From contig JAMCWG010000135.1 in the NCBI GenBank assembly GCA_023475235.1, positions 1 to 52,656 on the forward strand: a DNA stretch of 52,656 nt, read 5' to 3'. Numbering within the stretch: the stretch's first letter is position 1; each line of letters starts with the position of its first letter. Shown one piece after another: positions 18,128 through 26,367 of this stretch. This DNA comes from Chloroflexota bacterium (GTDB lineage Bacteria > Chloroflexota > UBA6077 > FW602-bin22 > JAMCWG01). Position numbers and translations under genes: made by a program. The notes below the pieces were generated by a model. That model was not told the DNA's origin, searched no databases, and saw nothing but the letters and a program-made list of their open reading frames with translations.

Positions 18128-19209
18128 ACCCCGCAGACCTCCTCGGCCGGCAGCCGGTCGGAAATGGCCTGGGTCCTTACGCCTGCCAACTGGCCACGAA
18201 GCGGCTCCTGGTAACCGGCGCGGGAGGCTTCCTTGGCTCGGCGCTGGCCCGGGACCTGGCGGCGCTGCGCCCGCCATCGCTGGTACTGGTGGACAACCAC
18301 GAGAATTCCCTCGCCGCGCTGCGAAAGAGCGTCTCCGGCGACGGCGTGCGCTTCGTTCTGGCCGACATCCGGGACCGCAAGCGGATGCTCTCGCTGCTGG
18401 ACGAGAGCAGACCGGACGTGGTATTTCACCTGGCCGCCTACAAGCACGTCGATTTGGCGGAGGAGTTTCCGGAAGAGTATGTGGCGGCAAACGTGCTGGC
18501 GACGTGGCGGCTGGCGCAGGCGGCGATGGAGACCGGCGTGGAGCGCTTCGTGTACCCGTCCAGCGACAAAGCGGTACAGCCGTGTAGCGTGTACGGGGCC
18601 ACCAAGCGAGTGGCCGAGATCCTCTTGCGCAGCCTGAACGCCGGCCAACACAAGACCCAGTCCGTCGTCGTGCGGCTGGTCAACGTGGTGGGGGCGAGCG
18701 GCAGCGTCATCGACACGTTCGCTCGCCAGATCGCATCAGGCCGGCGCCTGACCTTGACGCATCCGGATATGACGCGCTATTGGATGACCGAGGGGGAAGC
18801 GCTTCTCCTCATGGGCTACGGGGCGGCCAGCCCGTGTCCTGGCGCGACCATTGCCGTAGACGTCGGTGAGCCGGTGGCGGTGCTGCAGGTGGCACAACGC
18901 CTTTGGGAGCGTTACGGCGCCGGGCGCAGTGAATTCGTGGTAGACTACATCGGCACTCGACCCGGCGAGCGGCTGGCCGAGCTACTGCTCGGCCCCACCG
19001 AAGCCTACGAGCCCTCGGAATGCCGCGGCATCTTGCGTATAGTTGAGAAGGCCGCTGCGCCTCTCGCTGTAGAGTCCATCTCCGCTCGATTGACGGCCTG
19101 GGAAAGCCTGGCGGCGGCAAGGGAGCGTGCCGAACTGCGAAAGCAGCTTCTTGAGCTGGCATACACCGGAATACCCCTGCCTGCGGGTAACCAGCAGGCC
19201 CGCGGCTAG
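18100..19209 (+). CDS. CapD/FlaA1-like nucleotide-sugar epimerase/dehydratase (soluble form)
   Basis: A polysaccharide-biosynthesis SDR of 369 residues. It keeps the short lead RIDPADLLGRQPV seen just before the Rossmann domain in membrane-bound CapD proteins, but lacks their transmembrane domain. VTGAGGFLGSALARDL binds NAD, HLAAYKHVDLAEEFPEEYV is a family hallmark, and SSDKAVQPCSVYGATKRVAE carries the Tyr/Lys catalytic pair. Relatives convert UDP-GlcNAc by C4/C5/C6 chemistry. The GTG start overlaps the previous gene by 28 bases; an internal start nearer the Rossmann fold is possible. Confidence 0.85.
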   Translation: MPEDRPGRIDPADLLGRQPVGNGLGPYACQLATKRLLVTGAGGFLGSALARDLAALRPPSLVLVDNHENSLAALRKSVSGDGVRFVLADIRDRKRMLSLLDESRPDVVFHLAAYKHVDLAEEFPEEYVAANVLATWRLAQAAMETGVERFVYPSSDKAVQPCSVYGATKRVAEILLRSLNAGQHKTQSVVVRLVNVVGASGSVIDTFARQIASGRRLTLTHPDMTRYWMTEGEALLLMGYGAASPCPGATIAVDVGEPVAVLQVAQRLWERYGAGRSEFVVDYIGTRPGERLAELLLGPTEAYEPSECRGILRIVEKAAAPLAVESISARLTAWESLAAARERAELRKQLLELAYTGIPLPAGNQQARG

Positions 19210-19210
19210 C

Positions 19211-20299
19211 GTGGAAGCTCTCGCGGCGCTGGTGACGGTCCCGCTGGTAGCGTTCGGAGCCACCTACTGGCTGGTGACTCCCGCTCAGCGATTGGGCCGC
19301 TACCTGGGTATCGTGGACCGGCCTCGCCGCGGAGAGGTACAGGTGCGGACGGTGGCGCGAACTGGCGGATATGCCATGTTCGCCGCCTTTTTTCTGGCCA
19401 GCCTGCTCAGCCTGGCATTGCTGCCCCGGTTCCCTGCCGAATACACCCGGCTCTTAGGCGTGCTGCTCGGCGCTCTCCTGATCCTGCCCATCGCTCTGCT
19501 CGACGACATACTGCGCCTGGGGCCGCTCCCGCAGTTTGTGGGTCAGGCCGTGGTTGCAGTCGTCCCAATGGTATTCGGCGTCCTCGTGGACAGCGTGGCC
19601 AACCCGTTCGGCGGCGTGGCCGTGCTGCCGGAGGTCATCGTGTTCCCCATCACGTTCCTGTGGTTTATGGGGATGATGAACACGGTGAACTTCATCGATA
19701 CGATGGACGGCGTGGCAGCGGGCGTAGCCGGCATCGCCGGGGTAGTGTTGGCGGTGCGCTCCATCCAACTGGAGCAGTACTCCATCGCGGTCCTGGTGCT
19801 GGCCATGGCGGGTGCCTGCGCCGGCTTCCTTCCCCACAACCTGCATCCGGCGAAAGTATTCATGGGCACCTCCGGCTCGATGTTCCTCGGCTTCGGGCTG
19901 GCCGCGCTGGCCATACTGGGAGGAGCCAAGATAGCCACCACGACGATGGTCCTGGCGGTACCCATCCTCGACACCGGTCTGGTGATACTACAGCGGACGC
20001 TGAGGGGGCGCTCTCCCTTCCAGGGAGGCGACGGCGCCCATCTGCCTCATCGCTTGCTGGCGGTAGGGCTCTCACAGCGGGCAGTGGTCTACTTGATCTA
20101 CCTGCTGTGCGCGGTCCTGGGGGCGCTCTCGTTGGCGCTGTCAGCGGTACAGAAGTTCTACACCTTGATTGCAGCCCTGCTGATACTCGGAGCGGTCGTC
20201 GTCGCGTTGTACCAGGCCGGGGTGCTCCGCCGCCCACCCGGGCCCTCCCAGACTAACCCCGTCCAAGGCGCAGAGCCAGAACCGCCAGAGCAAATCTAG
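19211..20299 (+). CDS. Polyprenyl-phosphate glycosyl-1-phosphate transferase (WecA/MraY family)
   Basis: An integral membrane enzyme that would transfer a sugar-1-phosphate from UDP-sugar to undecaprenyl phosphate, starting a surface glycan. About ten hydrophobic segments are visible. Family motifs: LLDDILRLGPLPQFVGQ (Mg-binding Asp pair), NTVNFIDTMDGVAAG (the NxxNxxDGxDG-like loop), and GAHLPHRLLAVG (the HxxH loop). The GTG at 19211 follows the previous stop by one base and gives 362 residues; upstream residues in the same frame look non-homologous. The 3' end overlaps the convergent glycosyltransferase by 47 bases. Confidence 0.9.
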   Translation: MEALAALVTVPLVAFGATYWLVTPAQRLGRYLGIVDRPRRGEVQVRTVARTGGYAMFAAFFLASLLSLALLPRFPAEYTRLLGVLLGALLILPIALLDDILRLGPLPQFVGQAVVAVVPMVFGVLVDSVANPFGGVAVLPEVIVFPITFLWFMGMMNTVNFIDTMDGVAAGVAGIAGVVLAVRSIQLEQYSIAVLVLAMAGACAGFLPHNLHPAKVFMGTSGSMFLGFGLAALAILGGAKIATTTMVLAVPILDTGLVILQRTLRGRSPFQGGDGAHLPHRLLAVGLSQRAVVYLIYLLCAVLGALSLALSAVQKFYTLIAALLILGAVVVALYQAGVLRRPPGPSQTNPVQGAEPEPPEQI

Positions 20300-21089
20300 G
20301 CAGGGCGAGCTGCCGTCGCCAGCGCCACGGCTGGCGGATGAGCCGGTACAGCCACTCGAGGCCAAACCTTCGCACCCAGGGCGGCGCCCGTCGTACCCGC
20401 CCGGAGATGAAGTCGAAGACGCCTCCCACGCCGATCGCCACCGGAATGCCCAGTCGCGCCTGGTTGCGGGCGATCCACTTCTCCTGCGCCGGAGCGCCGT
20501 AGGCCACTAGCATAATGTCCACCCGGCCGGCAGCCTCGATAATGGAGACTGTGGCATCGTCATACCGCGGGTACGGAAAGCCGCTGTAGGTGCCGGCAAT
20601 CTGGAGGCCGGGGTACATCTCCTGCAGGTGCTTCGCAGCAAGCTGGGCGATCCCCTCGGCGGCCCCCAGCAGGAACACCCGATACCCCTCTTTCACGGCC
20701 ATTTCCATCATCCGATGCACCAGATCGGTGCCCGTGACCTGCTGGCGAATGGGGTAGCCCAACACGCTGGACGCCCACACGAGGCCGACGCCATCCGGTA
20801 TCACCAGAGAAGCCTCGTTGATGATATTGTCGAACTCTACGTCTTCACGCGCCAGCATCACGAACTCAGGGTTGGATGTAACTATCTGGTGGGGCTTCCC
20901 CGAACGAATGAAGTAGCTGATGGCCTCCAGGGCTTCCTCATAGGTGACATCGTGGACCTTGCTGCCCAGCATCCACACGTGCCTCAGCCTCGGGGGACTG
21001 GGCATCGACGCGGACGATGGGTCCGGGCCACCGCGTGGCGGAGGGGGCTCGGAAGAGGTCGGATGATCGAGTTCGAAACGTTCTGCCAA
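20253..21089 (-). CDS. WecG/TagA/CpsF family glycosyltransferase
   Basis: Members of family GT26 add the second sugar to a lipid-linked precursor, for example ManNAc transfer in enterobacterial common antigen and teichoic-acid linkage units. The 278-residue product has IVTSNPEFVMLAREDVEF, IPDGVGLVWAS, VFLLGAAEGIAQLA, MLVAYGAPAQEKWI and VAIGVGGVFDFISG in the family order, with the Asp of PDGVG as likely catalytic base. It sits convergently beside the WecA-like transferase, which would supply its acceptor. The first 35 residues are Pro/Ser-rich and probably disordered. Confidence 0.92.
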   Translation of the reverse strand: MAERFELDHPTSSEPPPPRGGPDPSSASMPSPPRLRHVWMLGSKVHDVTYEEALEAISYFIRSGKPHQIVTSNPEFVMLAREDVEFDNIINEASLVIPDGVGLVWASSVLGYPIRQQVTGTDLVHRMMEMAVKEGYRVFLLGAAEGIAQLAAKHLQEMYPGLQIAGTYSGFPYPRYDDATVSIIEAAGRVDIMLVAYGAPAQEKWIARNQARLGIPVAIGVGGVFDFISGRVRRAPPWVRRFGLEWLYRLIRQPWRWRRQLALPRFALAVLALRLGRG

Positions 21090-21100
21090 TGGAGGCCTCT

Positions 21101-23710
21101 CTACTCTGATTTCCTGCCGTTCAGTGCCTGTCGCTGCAGCTCAAACAGCTTGTTCAATGCCTCTAAAGGGGTCATCGATAGGACTTCGAGCCCGGCCAGT
21201 TCGTCCACCACCGGATTAGAAGGAGAGAATAGCTGCAACTGCTGTGCTGCTGGCGGGGGTACCCGTTGCCACCGTGCCGCGTGCTCCAGCTCGCCAAGGA
21301 TCTCTTCGGCACGCTGCGTCACCGGCCGGGGCACGCCGGCCAGCCGCGCCACGTATATGCCGTAGGAGCGGTCGGCCCCGCCCGGGACCACGCGCCGCAG
21401 GAAGACCACCCTGTCTCCCTCTTCAAGAACATCAACGCGGAAGCTCTTCACGCGAGGGAGGCATTGCTCAAGCTCGGCGAGCTCGTGGTAGTGCGTGGCA
21501 AATATGGTCTTGCAGCCCAAACGCGGATGATTGTGAATGTACTCCACCACCGCCCGAGCGATGCTGATACCGTCGTAGGTGCTGGTGCCGCGCCCGATCT
21601 CGTCCAGGATCACCAGGCTGCGGCGCGTGGCGTGGTGCAAGATGTTCGCTGTCTCGGCCATCTCGACCATAAACGTGCTCTGGCCGGCGGCGATGTCGTC
21701 CTGCGCTCCCACCCGGCTGAAGATGCGGTCGACCAGGCCGATGGTAGCGGACTGCGCGGGGATGAAGCTGCCGATCTGGGCCATCAACACCAGGATGGCG
21801 GCCTGGCGGAGATAAGTGGACTTCCCGGCCATATTCGGCCCGGTTAGGACCATTATCTCGGTGTCCCTGTTGGTGAGATGGATATCGTTGGGAACGAAAG
21901 GCTCCTCCAGGGCCATCTCCACCACCGGGTGGCGTCCACCTGTGATATGAATCTCCTCGCCCAGGTCGAGCTTGGGCTGGGTGTAGCGATTGTGCAAGGC
22001 CACCTCCGCCAGGCTGAGGAGGGCGTCCAGCCGGGCGATGGCCCGGGCCGTGGGGGTGATACGGTGGCCCGCCGCCGCCACCTGCTGGCAAATCTCCTGG
22101 AATAAGGCCTGCTCGATGTCGGCCATCCTCTCCTGGGCGCTCAGTATCTTTGCCTCTCGCTCCTTCAGCTCCGGCGTGATGTAGCGCTCGGCGCCGACCA
22201 GCGTCTGCTTGCGGATGTACTCCTGCGGGACCAGGGACCCGTTGGCGTGGCTGACCTCGATATAGTACCCGAAGACCTTGTTGTAGCCGACCTTGAGCGA
22301 GCGTATGCCGGTCCGCTCGCGCTCGACCCGTTCCAGGCCTGCCACCCACTCGCGTGCTTCCGTCGAATCAGCCTTCAGCTTATCGAGCTCCTCCGAAAAC
22401 CCCGGGGCAATCACGCCGCCATCGGCAATTGTGGCGGGCGGGTCCGCCACGAGCGCCTGAGCGATCAATGCCCTCACCTCAGGACACGCGTCGAGTTGCC
22501 CGGCGAGCGGACCGAGCGGTGCGGCAACAGCCGCCGGGTGGGTGCAGTCGGATGCGCCCAGTGCCTCCTGCAGATCGAGGACGCGCTCCAGGCTCATCCG
22601 GAGTGCGACGAGGTCGCGCGGGGAGGCCATCCGCTGGCTTATTCGCCCGACGAGCCGCTCCAGGTCGCCTATCTTGCCGAGAACGGCACCCAATCGCGAC
22701 CGCAGGAGCGAATCCTCGATCAAGCTGGCTACCTGGTCCTGGCGCTCCTCCAACGGCGCCAGCTCGAGCAGCGGCTGGTTCACCCAGCTTCGCAAGAGCC
22801 GTCCGCCCATCGGCGTGCGCGTCTGGTCCAGCACCCATAGCAGGGAACCGCGGACCCCTCCTCGAACAGATTGGTCCAGCTCGAGGTTACGGCGGGTGCT
22901 GGGGTCGAGGCTCATGAAGGTGTCAATGCTGTAGGTGTGCAGGCCCTGAAGCTGGGCGAGGGCGCTGGCCTGGGTGTCGCCGAGATACTGGATAAGGGCA
23001 CCGGCAGCCCTTATGGCCAGGGGAAGGCTGGCGCAGCCGTAGCCGTCGAGTGACTGGACCTCGAAGTGCTCGGTCAGGGCCTGTGTTGCCGTATCCAGAT
23101 TGAAATGCCAGGTCTCGTATTCGGTGATAGGCGTTCCCAGCAGAGATCGGTCATCTTCCGACGCGGGGACCAGACACTCCGCCGGCGACAGGCGGGCCAC
23201 CTCCTGCTGTAGCTGGGACAACGCGTCTGCCCCTCTCAACTGGGTGACGGCGAATTCGCCGGTGCTGATGTCAGCGTAGGCGATGCCGGCGCCCTGCGGC
23301 TCGACGACCACGGAAGCCAGGTAGTTGTTGGACTTTGCCTGGAGCATATTCGGCTCGATGACCGTTCCCGGCGTGACCACGCGGACCACGTCCCGCTCCA
23401 CGATGCCTTTGGTCTGGGCCGGGTCGCCGAGCTGCTCGCAGATCGCCACCTTGTGGCCGCGGCCGATGAGCCGGGCCAGGTACCCCTCCACGGCGTGATA
23501 GGGCACGCCCGCCATCGGCACCCGCTGGCCGTGGCCCATTTCCCGGCCAGTGAGCGTTATTTCCAGCTCGGAGGCCACCACCCTGGCGTCTTCGTCGAAC
23601 GTCTCGTAGAAATCGCCCAGCCGGAAGAAAAGAATGGCATCGGGATAACGCCGCTTGAGCTGCAGGTATTGTCGCCTGATAGGCGTTATGTGTGACCTTA
23701 CTGCATCCAT
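21101..23710 (-). CDS. mutS: DNA mismatch repair protein MutS
   Basis: Recognises mismatches and small loops in DNA. The 869-residue product has the mismatch-reading FYE motif (LGDFYETFDEDA) near residue 33, the connector and lever domains, and the ATPase with Walker A GPNMAGKSTYLRQ, the signature segment DIAAGQSTFMVEM, and Walker B LVILDEIGRGTSTYDG. It is full length with no visible defects. No mutL is present in the window. It reads toward the WecG-like gene's start, 11 bases away. Confidence 0.97.
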   Translation of the reverse strand: MDAVRSHITPIRRQYLQLKRRYPDAILFFRLGDFYETFDEDARVVASELEITLTGREMGHGQRVPMAGVPYHAVEGYLARLIGRGHKVAICEQLGDPAQTKGIVERDVVRVVTPGTVIEPNMLQAKSNNYLASVVVEPQGAGIAYADISTGEFAVTQLRGADALSQLQQEVARLSPAECLVPASEDDRSLLGTPITEYETWHFNLDTATQALTEHFEVQSLDGYGCASLPLAIRAAGALIQYLGDTQASALAQLQGLHTYSIDTFMSLDPSTRRNLELDQSVRGGVRGSLLWVLDQTRTPMGGRLLRSWVNQPLLELAPLEERQDQVASLIEDSLLRSRLGAVLGKIGDLERLVGRISQRMASPRDLVALRMSLERVLDLQEALGASDCTHPAAVAAPLGPLAGQLDACPEVRALIAQALVADPPATIADGGVIAPGFSEELDKLKADSTEAREWVAGLERVERERTGIRSLKVGYNKVFGYYIEVSHANGSLVPQEYIRKQTLVGAERYITPELKEREAKILSAQERMADIEQALFQEICQQVAAAGHRITPTARAIARLDALLSLAEVALHNRYTQPKLDLGEEIHITGGRHPVVEMALEEPFVPNDIHLTNRDTEIMVLTGPNMAGKSTYLRQAAILVLMAQIGSFIPAQSATIGLVDRIFSRVGAQDDIAAGQSTFMVEMAETANILHHATRRSLVILDEIGRGTSTYDGISIARAVVEYIHNHPRLGCKTIFATHYHELAELEQCLPRVKSFRVDVLEEGDRVVFLRRVVPGGADRSYGIYVARLAGVPRPVTQRAEEILGELEHAARWQRVPPPAAQQLQLFSPSNPVVDELAGLEVLSMTPLEALNKLFELQRQALNGRKSE

Positions 23711-23730
23711 TTCCAGCTCTGGTTCCAGGG

Positions 23731-24459
23731 TCAGCGCCCGACAGCCGGCCCCGCATCCGGTGCATCGTGTGAGAGGTGCGAGGTGTCGTTGACCAGGACG
23801 ACGCGGTAGATACCGTTGCTGAGCTCGATCAGGTTCTTCGCCGAGGGCGATTGCCGAAACTCTCGATAGTGCGACAGGTCAAGGCCGGCTGCCTTGCACA
23901 GGGCCACGGCGTTGGCGAAGCTATGAGCTACCACGGCCACGCTGCCTGTCTTGTGGCGGGCCACAATCCGTTCGATTGCCCCCCAAACGCGCTCCTGCAA
24001 CAGCGGGAGGCTCTCGCCCCCCGGCATCTGTACGGTCCAGGCGCATTCCCTCCACCGTGCGGCAAGGGAAGCGAATTGGGTCACGAACATCTCCCTGCTC
24101 GCGCCCTCCAGCTCGCCGAGGTCCATCTCTCGCAGCTCGAGGCAGGTCTCGACCTCGAGGCCGTGGGGGGCGGCCAGCAGTTGCGCCGTCTCAAGGGCGC
24201 GGCACAAAGGGCTGGCGTACACGGCGCTGAGGCGCTCGCCCCGCAAGCTGTGGGCCAGGGCGGTGGCCTGCTGCCGGCCAGTCTGCCCCAGCGGAATGTC
24301 GGTGACGCCCTGGAAGCGCCCGGTCTGGTTCCACTCGGTCTCGCCGTGCCGGAGGAGAAATAGTCGGAGTGTCAAAGCCTTGGCAGTTCCCCGTCGATCC
24401 TTATTTACTCCCTCGGCGGCGCCGGTGTTCGCGGCAAGGTCCTCGCTAGCCTGTCCCAC
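23731..24459 (-). CDS. Histidine phosphatase family protein (phosphoglycerate mutase-like)
   Basis: A branch-1 histidine phosphatase. The catalytic RHG motif is in LFLLRHGETEWNQTGRFQG; the second histidine is in VAVVAHSFANAV, and the acid residue is in LREMDLGELEG. Substrate cannot be assigned: the family includes cofactor-dependent phosphoglycerate mutases, alpha-ribazole phosphatases and broad phosphatases. About 30 residues precede the catalytic domain, so the true start may be internal. It lies upstream of mutS on the same strand, 20 bases apart. Confidence 0.86.
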   Translation of the reverse strand: MGQASEDLAANTGAAEGVNKDRRGTAKALTLRLFLLRHGETEWNQTGRFQGVTDIPLGQTGRQQATALAHSLRGERLSAVYASPLCRALETAQLLAAPHGLEVETCLELREMDLGELEGASREMFVTQFASLAARWRECAWTVQMPGGESLPLLQERVWGAIERIVARHKTGSVAVVAHSFANAVALCKAAGLDLSHYREFRQSPSAKNLIELSNGIYRVVLVNDTSHLSHDAPDAGPAVGR

Positions 24460-24562
24460 TCAAACGATACCTGATGCCACCGATCAATCAAGATTATAAC
24501 ACCTCACGCACTCGAGAGGCGAGAGGTGTTTACATAACCGCGCAATGGTGCGGCGAGAGCTG

Positions 24563-24886
24563 CTACTTCATCGGTGAGTAGGGAGTGGGCATCAGAATGC
24601 TGTTGATGGCCCTGGCGACGATGGGGCCGGCCTCCTCGCTGGCGGCGCGGGCGCTGATCCAGGCGGGGTCCGACTGGAAGGCGTCCCATTTCTTTTCTCG
24701 CTCGGCCAAGCTGTCCCAGGCCAGCATGTAGATCAACTGGTTGCTGGTCCCCACCAGGGGTGTCCAAAAACCTACAACTCGTATACCGTGCTTTTCGAAC
24801 AGCTTCGTGGTGACATTGGCGAAGCGATTGTTGATGTCGGGCATTTTGCCGGGCACCATCTCATAAGTGCGCAACTCGTACAGCAT
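24563..24886 (-). CDS. NIPSNAP-domain protein
   Basis: A 107-residue dimeric alpha-beta barrel protein. MLYELRTYEMVPGKMPDIN at the start, VGFWTPLVGTSNQLIYML in the middle and the Trp-rich segment REKKWDAFQSDPAW are typical of the NIPSNAP family. The family's biochemical role is not settled; bacterial members often stand beside catabolic genes. The AGGAGG-type site lies just upstream. It is divergent from the amidohydrolase, with about 175 bases between. Confidence 0.85.
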   Translation of the reverse strand: MLYELRTYEMVPGKMPDINNRFANVTTKLFEKHGIRVVGFWTPLVGTSNQLIYMLAWDSLAEREKKWDAFQSDPAWISARAASEEAGPIVARAINSILMPTPYSPMK

Positions 24887-25063
24887 AGTCCTGACCTCCT
24901 ACCGTATCTTAATCGGCTGGCAGTGATGTGCGAAGCATAACGTACGCGTGCTCGTCTGTCCAGAGCGAGCTTGTGTCCGGTGCGGCAGTGACATAGAATG
25001 CAGCCCAGGACAACGGTTAACTCGAACCTGTCGACGAGCCCGCACGAGGGCCGGGGGAGGAAA

Positions 25064-26260
25064 ATGGCGAAGAGCACTGTCATACGAGTGAGAAGGCTGA
25101 TCGACGGCACGGGCGCAGCGCCGGTGAACGACGCAGTGGTGGTCGTCCGGGGGTCCAGAATTGCGGCAGTCGGGCCTGCCGCGCAGGTGGCGTGGCAGGA
25201 TGAGCCGGACGCCGAGCTGATCGTCAGGGACGACGATACCCTGCTGCCGGGGTTGATTGACTGCCACGTACACTTGAACTTCAGCGGCAGCGCCACGCCG
25301 CTGCAGACCTTCCTAGAGGAGGACGACGGCGTGCTGGTGGCGCGGTCTACCCAGAATGCGCTCACTGCCCTGCGGGCCGGCATCACCACTATACGGGACT
25401 GCGGCGGCCGCGGCTGCACGACCTTCGCCGCGCGCCGGGCCGTGGAGCGGGGAATCATCGCCGGCCCGCGGATGCTCCTCAGCGGCCGGCCGCTGACGAT
25501 AACCGGCGGGCACTGCCACTACATGAACGGCGAGGCCGACGGCGAGGACGGCATGCGCCGGGAGGTGCGACACCTCATCAAGGAGGGAGCCGACTTCATC
25601 AAGGTGATGGCCTCTGGGGGCGGGCTGACGCCGGGCACCAACCAGCGCCTGCCATCGTATACGGTGGCGGAGCTGCGGGCCGCGGTCGAAGAGGCCCACC
25701 GCCAGGGCCGCCGGGTGGCTGCCCACTGCCACGCCGCCCAGAGCATGGCCAACTGCCTGGAGGCAGGCGTCGACACCCTGGAGCACGCTAGCTTCCTGCG
25801 GCCGGATGCGGGATCGGCGTTCGATCCGGTCATAGCGGAGACAATCGTCGGCAAGGGGGTATTTGTGGTGGCGACCCTCGCGGCGAGCTACCGTGCCTAT
25901 AAGCAGACCGGCATCCCCCCCACCCTCGTGCCGGAGACGCGGCTCGCCCAGTTCAGGGAGATGGTGGAGGCCGGGGTGAAGTTTGCAGCCGGCACCGATG
26001 CCGGCGTGGCGATCACTCCCTTCGACAACTTGGCGCTGGAGCTGCGGCTTATGGTGGAGGGTGGCTTATCCCCAATGCAAGCCATCGTCTCGGCCACCGG
26101 CAACGCCGCCGCGGCCCTGGGGCTCGGCGACCGGGTCGGCACCGTGGAAGCAGGGAAGGAGGCCGACCTGCTGCTGGTGCACGGCGACCCGTTGAAGGAG
26201 ATCGGGGCGATTGCCTCGGCATCCCTCGTTATGAAGGGCGGGGCAACCGTCGTCCGCTGA
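25064..26260 (+). CDS. Metal-dependent amidohydrolase (imidazolonepropionase/prolidase-like)
   Basis: A 398-residue amidohydrolase-superfamily enzyme. The HxH pair is in LIDCHVHLNF, the carbamylated-lysine candidate in DFIKVMASGG, further histidines in VAAHCHAAQS and LEHASF, and the catalytic aspartate in AAGTDAGV. These form a binuclear or mononuclear metal site. Relatives hydrolyse N-acyl amino acids, Xaa-Pro dipeptides or cyclic ureides, so the substrate is open. ATG 25064 is preferred over an upstream in-frame start because GGGGGAGG lies six bases before it. Confidence 0.88.
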   Translation: MAKSTVIRVRRLIDGTGAAPVNDAVVVVRGSRIAAVGPAAQVAWQDEPDAELIVRDDDTLLPGLIDCHVHLNFSGSATPLQTFLEEDDGVLVARSTQNALTALRAGITTIRDCGGRGCTTFAARRAVERGIIAGPRMLLSGRPLTITGGHCHYMNGEADGEDGMRREVRHLIKEGADFIKVMASGGGLTPGTNQRLPSYTVAELRAAVEEAHRQGRRVAAHCHAAQSMANCLEAGVDTLEHASFLRPDAGSAFDPVIAETIVGKGVFVVATLAASYRAYKQTGIPPTLVPETRLAQFREMVEAGVKFAAGTDAGVAITPFDNLALELRLMVEGGLSPMQAIVSATGNAAAALGLGDRVGTVEAGKEADLLLVHGDPLKEIGAIASASLVMKGGATVVR

Positions 26261-26367
26261 TGCGGTGCGCGAGAGAAGATGGCACCTGAGCGGGACAGCG
26301 AGGGTGACTGGCGGCAGGACGACGGACGCCGCGAAAAAAGGAAGGCCGCCGACCCCCGGCTGCTGGC

